Assembly: GCA_964036275.1 (NCBI GenBank)
Contig: OZ038434.1
Span: 36,231,279 to 36,295,278, forward strand
Direction: 5' to 3'
DNA length: 64,000 bases
Origin: Litoditis marina
Lineage: Eukaryota; Nematoda; Chromadorea; Rhabditida; Rhabditidae
The notes under the pieces are model-generated. The model ran no database searches, was not told the DNA's origin, and worked only from the letters and a program-made list of their open reading frames with translations. Numbering within the stretch: the stretch's first letter is position 1; every line of letters begins with the position of its first letter. Of this stretch, positions 37,172-49,600 are shown piece by piece. The position numbers and the translations under genes are program-made.

Positions 37172-39431
37172 GTCATGTCGCTTCGATACTAGGCGGTGAT
37201 CATCATACACATCAAATTTCTCTGTACAAATCTTCGTATACAGTACACACCATTATGGTGCAACTATCCTACAACAGAGAGCTCGTTTTTCACTTTAGAT
37301 TCGTGAAAATGCATTAGTTGGCCTCAAAAATAGACCAAGTAAATCGTTTTTCTGGTTATTCGAACAAATTCACCTAACTATGCTTACCTTCTCTTCCGTT
37401 TTCACTTCCGCTTCCACCACTGGTAAAACGGACTACGTTTTTGCCAATAACGGGAAAACTTCCCTATTTTTAAAGTTAACTCAAACTCACGGTACTTCAC
37501 GTACTACACCCAAATAAGATGAGTTTTAGTAGAATAGTCACACCGAATCACCCATTGTTACGTGTTGAATCGCTAAAAAACTATTCTATTTTATTATATG
37601 TCTCCTCTAAATTAAAAAAAACAACCCCACCTTTTGTTCCGTTTTCACTACCGCTTCCACCACTGGCTCCGTCTTGGTTGGGGCTACTTCCCCAGAGGAT
37701 GCCTGGAGGGTGCCAACACCCTGTCGGCTGTCAACTGCGGCCAGATAGGTCTCATATTCAGCGGCTGTCTGATACTCGGAGGGGCGATCCCATGTAGTTT
37801 CTGGAACGGAAAACCAATCGATAAAACACGTAATAAATAGGCGTTTTTACCGTAACCCGCTGTATTTATTTATTGACAACGCTGCTTTTTAGTCCGAATT
37901 CGTGAGTTATAGCGCGTATGGAGATAAAGCTAAAAGCTACAACAAAATGTAGTCGGACGTTCACAATTTTTCGGACGATTCTCTAAATTCTGGGTGACAG
38001 AACGAAAAATGGTGTAAATGGGTGATTTGGGTGATCAGAATGATAAGTTTTTGTTCAAAATCCAGATAATCACCCAATTTCCACAGAGTTTCGGGGTGAT
38101 TATCTGAATTTTGGAGTTTTCCATGAATTTTGGGTGACCAAAGTTCAGACGTCGTCTAGGGTTGTATACATCTGGTAGTCAAACACTATAATTCCAACCT
38201 GCGGTGACAATATTCCAGTAGTAGGTGCTTCTACCGTAGTCGGCCGTTGCCTCCACCCACACCTTCTGGCCATCCACCCTGGTGGGGGCAGCCGGGGCTG
38301 GCTCCGACTTCAGGGAACGGAATCTGGAAATAGAGTAAATCAATATACTTTTTAGAATAGAATAGAATATGTATTCAACCAAAATACATATACGTCAGTT
38401 TTCACATGTACTTTAAGAATAATGGATAAGTCAATACACTTTTCAGGTACGACACGTCAGCTCTCACGTAAACTTTAGGAATTGAGCTGATAACAGCTTG
38501 GATCAAATTCGGGAAAACTTTCAATTCCGTTTTCAGGGGCACGGAATCGGGAAAAGTTTCAAAAAACGAGTAATAGAAAATGTTTTTGTAGAGAATCAGA
38601 GAAAGCACGTTTTGAGTGGAACGAAATTTAGAGTTCAAGATAACCTGCATCTCATTTTCACATATTCTAGCCGACAGGTAAGTGTTTATGGTTCATTATA
38701 ACACTAAACAAAATGTTACCACAGAATGAATAAATGCTTGAGAAAAACCTACTATCGTGGTTCGACATGAAGAAAAGTACATTAGAACTTCGAAATTTGA
38801 AAATAATAATAAATATATCAATCGATACCTAAAAAGGAACCATTCTCCTGCTTCGGCATCTTGACGGCAGGCTCCTCCTTCACGGCGGACGGAGCTCCCG
38901 GCTGAAATATGTCGGGTTTAAAGCAGGACAATTACGTGAACCAATCCCGTGTGAGCGGTCCTTTAAACTGCAATTGAAAAATGTATTGCGGTTTAAAGGA
39001 CTGAAGCGTTGCGATTGGACCACATAACCGTCCTTCTCTGAGTACAAACTCTTCTTCTTGAATTGAATCCACGGCATATAGCGTACTTGGTTTTTACCGT
39101 TAGTTTGAACGGTAACCGGATTCTAGTTTCAGGTTACTTTCAGGTTACCTACAAGGTAACCTGAAAAAGAGGTTACCCGAAAAAGGGTCAGGTTACCTAA
39201 AAACCGGGTTAGTTGTAGAATTGGCCCCTAGAATCTAATCATGAACATATTTTCGGAATGTGTATCATGTGGCATTCGAACGAGCTACACAAGTAGACGA
39301 TAGTTCTACGCTTCTAGCTCGTTTGTTCATCTAATCACGTGAAACCTCAATACTTTGCCATGAAAATTGGGTCTTCCGAGAGTATTCAGACAAGCTTATT
39401 ATAATAATATGAAAAGAATAATGAAAACTAA

Positions 39432-39773
39432 GGCCAACTACACAAGCAACCGGGTTGGGTTGATATCAACCAAAAGGCAACCTGTTTGCTTTTGTAAAGA
39501 AAATTTGGTTGCTTTCAGAAAGCAACCGAAAAGCAACCAAATTGCTTTTCAGAACCAACCAACCTCTCTTTACAAAAGCAACCGAATTTCGTGAAGTAAT
39601 AGAGCTTGTTGATTTCAATATCAACCCGGTTGCCTTTGTAAAGAAAGGTTGGTTGCTTCTCAAAAGCAATCCGGTTGCTTTTTGGTTGCTTTGAAAATCA
39701 ACCAAATTTTCTTTACAAAAGCAACCGGGTTGACTTTTGGTTGATATCAACCCGGTTGCTTCTGTAATCCGCC
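39432..39773. mobile_element. Mutator-type MITE private to copy B, 9-bp target duplication
   Basis: GGCCAACTACACAAGCAACC to GCTTCTGTAATCCGCC, with internal copies of GGTTGATATCAACC and GGTTGCTTTT motifs in both orientations. It is flanked by GAAAACTAA at 39423-39431 and 39774-39782. Copy A has a single near-identical site (TAAAACTAA), so this insertion postdates the duplication. The target duplication includes part of the exon 4 donor, leaving the splice site intact. Confidence 0.85.
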
Positions 39774-42598
39774 GAAAACTAACTCGTTTCGGTTTCGGGG
39801 CCTCCTGTTTCCGTTTTGCCATCTCCCTGGCCATGGATCCGATATCCTTGAACTGTTTTGGGTCGAAGACGCGCGAGGCGGCGGTGGCTGGCAGGAGGCC
39901 GGTGGCTGTAATAAAGAGAATTTCGAGATCAAACTACAACGAAAGTGACCAAACTACAGAAACGTTTTGAGATCGAGTTTCGAAATCGATCTACAAATAC
40001 AGCGATATAGGCTGGCAGTAGGCCAGTGGCTGCAAAGGAGAAAAGTCTAGTATTCAACAATATAACTTTCATAAGTGTTTCGTTTTAATGTATCTCTAGC
40101 TATTTTTGTTCGTGGTAAAGTCTTGTAGTTTGATCTCGACCACAAACAAAGGAACTAAACTACAAACACAGCGCGATAGACTGGCTGTAGGCCGGTGGCT
40201 GAAAAACACTTTTTCGAGTAACCATTTTCAGGTGATCTTTGCCGGCAAACCTGGAACTAACTTGCCTTCCAATCCCGTTACCAATAAAACTATCACTGAA
40301 AATAGAGTTTTGGGTTATATTAAAGCCCCATAACATTCTGAATACAAGATCAGGAACGTTTTTATACCAATGGAAGCAATTTGGTTGCAAAATTTTGTTC
40401 CGACTACTTGACTACTGTAATAATTTTGACCTACCGGGCAGGGCCGGTCCGTGAGCGACTCCCTCGTCGTGCTCGCTCATCGCATTCAATGCGGCCTTCT
40501 CCATGGAGGCAAGGGTGGAACTCATCTTTGATTCCTGAAACAAAAAGTATGTTCTTGCCTTCTGGTGTTGTTTTCAAGTTGTAATAAACGTTACTTTTCA
40601 CATCGAAAAATAGATGTACCACTCTAATTGGGCGAATGAAGAGAGCATCGATGAAAACAGTATCGTAACCCGTTGAAGAAGGACGATTATGTGGTCCAAT
40701 CCAACGCTTCAGTCCTTTAAACTGCAATACATTGTTGAATTGCAGTTTAAAGGACCGCTGACACGGGATTGGTCCACATAAACGGCCTACTTTAAGAACG
40801 GCAACGTTTCGGCTTCTTTCGCAGGCTTTCTCTTACAATCCAGGGCAATATTTGACGAGATTTCACCAAGGAACGACCCCCATTACATATAAGGTAATAG
40901 CATCGATCAGAGAATCGATACCTATTGATTTAACACCGACCAATCAATCGATATCTATCTAATACAGAGTCACCAATCACGTACCATTCTAGCCTTCTGC
41001 TCATTCTTCCGACCCAACTCGCGCAGTTTCTCCTGCAGTGCATCCTTGTGCTTCTTTCCCCGCTCGTGGTGCTCCAATGAGGCCCGGTTGTCGCCGAACC
41101 AACACTAAATACCAAAAAATATCAATAAATAGTGTTGGAATGTTGACATGTGAAGTTGCTGCAACACACCACCGTATGGAATTCTATGAAGAAATTATTA
41201 GAAAAATCTTGCCCAGAAACACCAGTTGAATATGTCTGAAATTAGATGTCCATCAATTCCACAAAGAACCCGGCATTTCTTTCCCCTATCAGCTAACCTC
41301 AACTGGGTTAGCTGGTTTATCTTTTTGTTAACCCCATTGTAGTCATTTTATGAAAATTTGGGATTACCAAGTGGTTAACAAAAGGGGTAACCAGGTGATC
41401 CGGTTAATGGTTAACCGCTGGGGTGAACGAAATACCAGGTTGAATGAAGAATTCGCCAGACTCTACCACTCGAAATAGAATTGATCAGAATATGCAAATT
41501 GTATCTTTATCTGAATTTGAAACAACCGCCAGAAAGATCTTTTTCTGTACTGGTTGTGCACTGGGCGATAACTGTTGCTACCAGCCGGTGTGCATTTGCG
41601 AACCACTACAGACAGACAGCTTCCTTTATTTTGGCGGGAAAATGTAGAAGACTGTTCAAACATCAGAACGTTGGCATATATAGAATATAATAGAATTATT
41701 CGCAAGTCAACCCGTGACTTTTAACATTGTTGGATATGACACTCCTCTCTTTTTCTCCACAAAAACTTTACTAACCTTGCAAATTTCACAGAATTTGCGA
41801 CCCTGTGATTTCCAACTTCTGTCATGTCCTAAACAAACAAAAAAATGAATTCGGAAGAAACGAAAAAACGAAACAAAAACGTGCAAACGTGAGATACTTC
41901 CAACTGAACGAACAAGTCTTTTGAAAAAGTAAAAATATACATTTCTTCTTTATTCCGAGATTTTGAAACCTGATATATTAGTATTTGTACAATGGTTCCA
42001 AATCTACACCTATGATACATAGAACATACAATACAGTCAAAAAATCGTGCACAGAATAAATTACAAACTTGCTGGAAAAAATATTGCATAAACGGCACAA
42101 CCTTTGAAAAAAAAACTAAAAAGCAATCATCACAACTTATGAGATACACTATTATAAAATGGGCAAGATTACCATAAAACGAGATTATTCAAACGAAAAG
42201 TACCAAGAAAAACTGTCCCAACCGTTTGTATCACCGTTGTTAGAGGACAGAAAGTGCAAAAACACAGGAGCAACATTCTCAAATGAAATATAAGTAGAAA
42301 ACTAACATATTTTACCATTGTTTGATAACCACAAGAAACTTAGAGTCTGATTAGTGTAGTTACATAAAAATAGATAAATGTCATGTTGTTCAAAAAAATT
42401 GAATTATAGAATCCCGATTCCCCCAATGTTATTGATCGAATGAGAATAAAATCCCCAGTTGCGAGCCACGTTTACAGGGAATGACAAATATCTGAGTTGT
42501 AGTTTGGTGTTCATGCACGGAACAGTTTTCGAAATACGACTGAAATGTTGCGGGATCAAACTACAAAGACACCGTGAGAAAAACTTACACGAACCCGT

Positions 42599-43661
42599 CT
42601 AAAACGGGTCATAGTCCGCCGTATCCTCCACATCCGCCGCACTACCCCCTAAAAACTCTTCGAGCGCGCTGCGCGACGTGCGCGCAGGCTGCGCGCCTGC
42701 AGCCGGCACGTTGCCGGCAGCCACCTCCTTCCGTTTCTTCCGCTTCTCTCCGTCTACAGTAGATGATTTGGGCTTCTTTTTGCGTTCCGACTTTTCACCA
42801 TCTACCTTTTTCGTTTTCTTCTTCCTCGACTTTTCGACAACCTCCATCACGGCCTAGAATGGTCTATTATAGAGATGAAGTGACCAAGTCATCGTTGAAG
42901 TTGGATCTGTAAAGAAACCATAATTCACGAAATCCCCCATAGAAACATCAAACTACAAAAAAAGAATGAAATCATACATCGCAAAGCCTTGCTTTGGAAA
43001 AAGCAAACTCCATAAAACAAAAAAACCTTTTCAACTGGTTAAGAAATGCCACAAACCAAATAATCTGACTTCAATAGAAATTGAGCCAGAGATTAAAACA
43101 CCCACGTCATCCACCAGATTCAGTCGTACTTCCGGTACTACCGTAACCGCTACTGGAGGGGGCGGAGTCTCGAGCCGATCTGAAACGGGACCGCCCGTCG
43201 CAGTCGGCAGCCGGACGCCAATCTCCTCGTCGGATGAAGACTCGTGGCGGAGAGACGGAGTCACCTAAAAATACACCGGTAAAGTTTTTACTGATTCTAT
43301 AGTTTCCACGATATGTGTCTGATCTTTCCATCACAACTAATATCAGCCTATCAGCTCTACTCGTCTCCTCCTCGCCCAACCAAATACGCATATGATTAGG
43401 CGCAAACTCCACCTCTACCTTGTATCACACAGAACTCACAACGTTATTACATATCCTACAGTAAACATAATAATATACTTACTATGTATAGATCTCACCT
43501 TCCTATCCGCACTAATAGTCTCCTCCTCCCCTTACTAGAAATATTAACAAACGAGCTATTTTACTGTGACATTTGAGCAAAATATTAATTGACTCCAAAA
43601 CTAGAGAACCAAATACATCAACGAATAACATCTTCATCTACTTTACTTACACTAATATTAC

Positions 43662-43693
<32 letters not shown>

Positions 43694-46600
43694 ATCCTTC
43701 TAAAAAGCTCACCTTCCTATCGGCACAACTGGTCTCCTCCTCCCCTAACCACGCGTCCAAATCCTCTGTGCTGAATACGGCCGCGGTTGCACTGGGAGTC
43801 TCCAGAGAAGGTACAACAGGCGGTGGTGTTGGCTGAAGAGCGTCAGGCTACCAAATGAACCAAATAGTTTAAACTTTCAACTAATCCAGTTTTATAAGAC
43901 TTATAATGAAACACACGGCTACACAAGTTTAATTTCAAGTTCTCGGCTGGGATCCTGGGATTGCTGAAACGAACACATTTCAAATTCTCCATTTTTTAGT
44001 GGAATTTTTTTCCGGATTACGCTCTAAACAACGGAGTTCGGTTCTGAGTATTCAATGCAGCGGTAAAATTTACCGATCAGTAAACAGTTTCTAGTTCCAC
44101 CTCTTCACCTGTTTTGGTAGCACAACGATTGCACAGTTCTTACATTTCCCGTATTGAAAAGTCGATTAACGTAATCCGTATCGAATAATTGATATTGAAA
44201 AAAAAACAATAAACTGTCTATCAATAACTCAATCAAATTCATAACTCTCACCTCCCCCGTATTTTCCGGAACCGCAACTGAGAACCCATTGATTCGGAAA
44301 CTATCATCAAAACCACGACAACAATTCTTATTGAATAATGAACGAGAATAATCGATAACTAAGTGGAAAAATCCATAAGCTGAACTAGCGTTCTCACCTC
44401 CGCCCCCCCCCCCCCCCCCTATTTTCCGGAGCCAAAAACTCGATGGTTTCTCATCGAAATCACGAAGACAATGTCAATGCGTGGTGAATAATCGATAATT
44501 AGGTAGAAAATCAATAGTTCACCTCCACCGTATTCTCCGGAACCGTAACTGAAAACTCGATGGGAACATCCGAGTCCTCCCTATCTGGTGTGGCGTATTC
44601 GTCCAGTGAAGAGTCAACGGCCCCCTCTTCAATCTTGACGCGATACGCTGAAAATCGATATTCACTTGAAATATCGATAATCATCAATATATCACTTCAT
44701 GTAAACATGGACGTTTAACAACCTCAAATAATACATTAGAGTCTAACTCTCAAACCTAAACAGAAAAGGACACAATTCTCCCCGACCGCAAATTGAACCA
44801 GATCTCCAATCTTCACTCGATACGCCTACAAATCGATATTCATCAAAAAACACTATTCATTACACATGAACAAAACATTAACTGTATCCTAGCAACTAAC
44901 TCCCGATCAAAATGCAAAAAGTTCTCCCCGGCCGGGAATTGAACCCGGGTCTCGCATGTGACAGACGCGGATACTCACCACTATACTACCGAGGATCCGG
45001 TAGCTGAGAGAGAAGTCGGCGCCATTCGCGCGCGGGCCACTTACCGGGCGGTGTAACAGCGGGGCAAGGGGAGGCGTTTTCCTGCAGTTTCAGACGATTT
45101 TCTTGGTCCTGTCGTTGTTTTTCCGCCTGTTTTGTCATTTTGTCGCACAAATCGTCGTCAGACTCGAAATCCTGCTCAAACGTTCGCACCATCGCGTTCG
45201 AATTCGATTCACTGGATTGAAAATAAAATGGCCAATTCCACAAGGAACCCGGTATTTCATTGACCCTATCAGGTAACCTTAACCGAGTTACCTGATTAAC
45301 CCTTTTGTTAACAACTTTTTTTTTACAATGTCTTTTGGGGCAAATTTAAGGTTACCAAGTGGTTAACAAAAGGGTTAACCAGGTAACCCGGTTAATGGTT
45401 AACGGCTAGGGTTAACGAAATACCGGGTTAAATAAAGAATATAAATAATTGACAGTAACAAATTTTTAATGATTTTAGAGAATACAACAACTTACAAATA
45501 CAATTTGTGAAAGCTGCGTAATTTGAGAAGCACTTGATATTATCAAGGTAAACTGAAAGAAAACTTATCTCATGCGTTCTAGAATGAGGGGAATCTCTCA
45601 AACACTCGAACTTCAGAAAGAGATGATGAGTCGTGCATAGAAGTTTCTGGTTACCCACCCAGTAATCCGAAAAAAAGTTTATCAAAACCTCGGTTAGATA
45701 TAGAATTCACCCACCACATCAAATTCAGATGCGACTCTGAACAAAAAGCTATCAACTCACTCATCGCTACCAGCCGACAGCTGTGTCCTTAGTGCCAGAT
45801 TGGTCAGTCTGTGCTGTGGATGCGTATTGATTGATTGTCTAGTAACGTCATCATGACCTAGGAATTGATCCATTCCATCATCTTCCGCCTCCTCTGCCGC
45901 TTCCACAAATTCGAACGACGTTTTACGATCCGAGGATAGATCATCTGAAGCGGAACACTTTGTCAAATTGGTCAACTCCATATATAAACGGATTTTTCCG
46001 GTAACCTATTTTTCAGGTTACCTCAGTAGGTACCCGGTTAGTAATCTGAAGTGAAAAAATCGGTTACTTGTTTTTATATGAAAAAAAGTGTTTTTTTTAG
46101 CTTTGTACGATAACCAGAACTTGGCTGTTGGTTACCTACCGGTGACCTGTGAGGCAACTTGGAAAAGAGTTACCGAAAACCGGTTAGGTTACCAGAAACC
46201 CGGTTAGATATAGAATTGGCCTGACGAACTTGATATTCCTCTTGATTTGACGTAATCTAATAACGTCTCAATTCAAAGTATCGGAGTCATTTCAGAACTT
46301 TGTTACTGTTTGAAAGAGAGAAACAAAAACATTCTCAAGATTAGGATCGAAAAAGTTCAACCTACTTGATGAATGATTTTTCGTCGTAGCCGAGTTCTGT
46401 GTTGTACCAGCTGCGGCGGCGGTTCTGGAATGAGCACTATAGTCGTCGCCAACGGAAAGGCGAGAGGGTACTGTATATTTCACTTTCCGCTGTGTACGCA
46501 CACATGTCTTCGATTCCAAAGCTCGCCGGTTATGTTCACTAATAGCGCAGTGGTTCGCGCCCTGCTAAGAAACTTTTGCTCACAGGTTCGATTCCGGCGA

Positions 46601-49600
46601 GAGACAGAAATTTATAAATTTGGCACTCACTATAGTTACGCACGTAAGGCGAAATTGTTGTTCAGAGAAACTGATTGAAACCGAGATGTTTTATCTAGGT
46701 AACCAAACTACAAGATAAGGAGAAGATCCGGTTGTGTTCACCAGTAGAGTGGGACTACTGTTGAAACTAGGGTAGTTCTAAATTTCGATGGTAAAACAAC
46801 GGGTGACTGAATGGACCATAACTTTACCCAAAGGTTCGCAGTGTTAGTCTGGAAAGCCATACTTTAGTTAGTTTCTGGTTAATTTCAGGTTGCCCACTCG
46901 GGCAACCCACTCGGCTAACCTGAAAACCCGGTTACGTATCGCATTGACCAAGCAACCTTAAAACTCGGTGAATTAGAGAATGGACCAAGAACAACCTACT
47001 TGACGGGAGATATCCTTTGACCGGGTATCGGCTGCCCTCCTCCCATGACACGTCCGCTGCCGGTGGGCGTGGCCGCCGCGGTGGGACGCGCGCCCTGACT
47101 TTCGGCTAGCTGCCGGCGACGTTGCGTCACCGCCTCCATGAAACTGAAAATAGCGGATAGTTTATGTAAGCAAGTCGTAAGGTGATCCTAGATTACCTTA
47201 CGGATCTGCGAATTACGGTAACGTATAACTTAGTAATTCAACTTAGTTTAGAACCATTCAAAGACCAGTAAGGTGCGACTAAGCGACAAAAAAGTAGTCC
47301 GTTTTAGATGTGAACACGTAAAATTTTTATGATTTCCATCAAAAGTAGAACGAAGTTCTTATTTTCGGCGAAAAAGTAGTCCCTTTTCTAATTTTTCTGA
47401 CTAATCGGACAACTTTACCGGTGTATGGAACCATTAGTAAGCTCATGAAGGAAAAGTTATGGTGACAGCCGATTGAAAACGGGAAACGACTGTTTTCTAG
47501 TTCTTGAGTTGATTTAATAGGGATGAGACATAGTTTTGACACCATTTCGACAATCCGCCCTGACAAGAGAAACCATTTATCGAATAACCAATTGGTTTAA
47601 TTTAATAATTATTGAAGTACTATGATAAACAGGTAGTTAGATGTATGTCTATCATCTACATCTGAGAAAGGCACTAAACATACACCAGCAAGGTCGTCCG
47701 AATAGTCAGAAAAGTTCGAAAAGAGGACTACTTTTTAGCGGAAAAGATGAAAATCGGTCTACCTTTGATGAAAAATTCTGCATTTTCACGTGTTTACATT
47801 TAAAAACGGATTACTTTTTGTAGCTTAGTCAGACCATACTGGTGTATGGCACTAAACCTCTAGTTAAGAGTCAAAAAAACACATTTAAAAAACTAACGTA
47901 TCATAGTCGGCTTCCGGGGTTTCCTGGTAACAGTCCAGTTCGGTGTAACTGGACAGAATCTCGTCCTTGTTCCTCTCTAGTTGTCGCTTCAGTGTTTCAC
48001 GCTTAAAGCAGGACGATTATGTGGACCAAGACCGTTTCAGTCCTTTAAACTGCAATACCTTTTTCAATTGGAGTTTAAAGGACCGTTGAAACGGGATTGG
48101 TCCACATAATCGACCTTCTTTAAATGAAACGTGACGGAATATACCAATCCTAGTACTAGTATGTTAACATCTATCTATTCACTATTCAGGCAAACTCGAT
48201 ATTTGACAGGAAGGAAAGCATTTTTCATAGACGATCTGGTTTAGTGTGATATGTGACAAACGACTGAAAACATGCTAGCGCCAACCAGTAAGGTGTGAAA
48301 GGCCAAAACAATTCGGCATTTATTCACAAATTTGGAGGGAAGGGAGTCGTTTGTTCTAAACAGTTTAGCTGTTTGGAAAATGTATAATGTACAGTATAGT
48401 TGTCCAGCATCATTATCAAAACACGATTGAAAAAGGACGCGATCAAACTACAATTCTACAAACACATACTTTTGAGGATACATGTATAGTATCCACCCGC
48501 TCTGTCTCGAGCGAACCCTATACCCTATATACAGTACTAACAATTACAGTATGAGCCCGGTATCAACAATTAGTTGAGCTTGTTCATACAAGCATCGTGT
48601 TTTTGTATGATAATTTCAGTTTTCTAGTTTTTGTTCAAATGATTTAAAGCAGGACGATTATGTGGACCCATCCCGTGTCAACGGTCCATTAAACTGCAAT
48701 TGAAAAATGTACTGCAGTTTAAAGGACTGAAGCGTTCGCATTGGATCACATAATCGTCCTTCTTTAACTTTACCTGTAAACACAGGAATGGGATATTGAA
48801 GAACAGATGGACCAATCGCAACCCGAACGCATTTCTCATTGACGATGGCGCCCAGCGAATCCGGGGTGCACCGTCTAGACAGGGATGAGACCTGAAATTA
48901 GAGGTGGTTTCATACGTGAATAAAAGAAATAAATCTCAAACCTGAACCTAACGTAACCATAGAAAAAATTATTTGTGATAAAGTACTTAAAGCAAGTTTA
49001 TTAGGTAATAAAAGTTGTACTAATGGTTTAGCTTTAACTTGTTTTTTGGCGAGCGTCATTTATTAAGAAGAAGTCAAAACCGTTTATTTAGCTACAGGTT
49101 TTCATGGTTTCCAAAACGGGGCGAAAAAGGTAAGCATGAGCAGTCCCAAAAGTGTATGAGCAGCCCCGAAAACACAGAATAATAATAATTTTGCCCAGAA
49201 TCTTCAACATTTACTCCAAAAAGTGATCATGGCACAATCGGAATCGGGCAAAAGTGAGCATCAGCCAATATCAGAATAAGGGGGTATTTTACGTATGGGC
49301 GGTTTACACATGCAACCGGGTTTCATGCAACCAAAATGCAACTCAGTTGCATGTGTACAAAACTATTGGTTGATTTAGAATGCGACCGGGTGGCTTTTCA
49401 AATACAACCAAATTTACCTTTTTGGTTATGTTATGGCCAAAATGTGTAATTGGCCGAAATTAGACACATAGAGGTGATCAAACTTCAAAATATAAGCACA
49501 GAAAACTTGCACTCTACCGGTTGTATGGTTAGTTTGACTAATAAGGTTCATGACGATTAATTATTTTGAATTTTGTAGTAAGTCAAAAACTTTCAATTAA

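Larger units (their letters stand above)
34138..41825 (-). pseudogene. WBP4: WBP4 duplicate disrupted by two frameshifts (copy B)
   Basis: Second copy of the 12-exon WBP4 gene: 41825-41776, 41104-40985, 40534-40435, 39905-39784, 38901-38829, 38323-38199, 37800-37631, 37098-36999, 36549-36440, 36040-35916, 34962-34803, 34212-34138. Exon 1 is 50 nt instead of 51: one A is missing in codon 6 (copy A TTTGGAAA, copy B TTGGAAA), which shifts the frame before the zinc-finger cysteines. Exon 6 is 125 nt instead of 126: a deletion in a C run turns the reading into GAT TCC GTT CCC TGA, a stop just upstream of the WW domain. Splice sites elsewhere look normal. A 342-bp Mutator-type MITE has inserted 10 nt downstream of the exon 4 donor boundary. 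Exons 8-12 are nearly identical to copy A, so the decay is confined to the more diverged part. Sequencing error could explain one deletion; two make a real pseudogene more likely. Confidence 0.85.
30079..47005. repeat. 17-kb tandem segmental duplication, copy B
   Basis: Second copy, contiguous on the right with RABL6 exons 8-1. It contains WBP4(B) and RABL6 exons 9-15. 30079-~37330 is almost base-identical to copy A. From ~37330 rightward substitutions, small indels and private transposon insertions become frequent. Confidence 0.95.

Noticed and set aside
43099..43105. Donor GTGTTT for RABL6 exon 14
   Set aside because: It would leave phase 1 and put exon 15 out of frame; GTGGGT four bases earlier gives phase 0 in both copies.
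46366..46424. CATCAAGTAGGTTG read as another exon-tail duplicate of RABL6 exon 8
   Set aside because: It has its own good acceptor (CTCATTCCAG), is 59 nt long and is required to convert phase 2 to phase 1 between exons 8 and 10, so it is a real exon.
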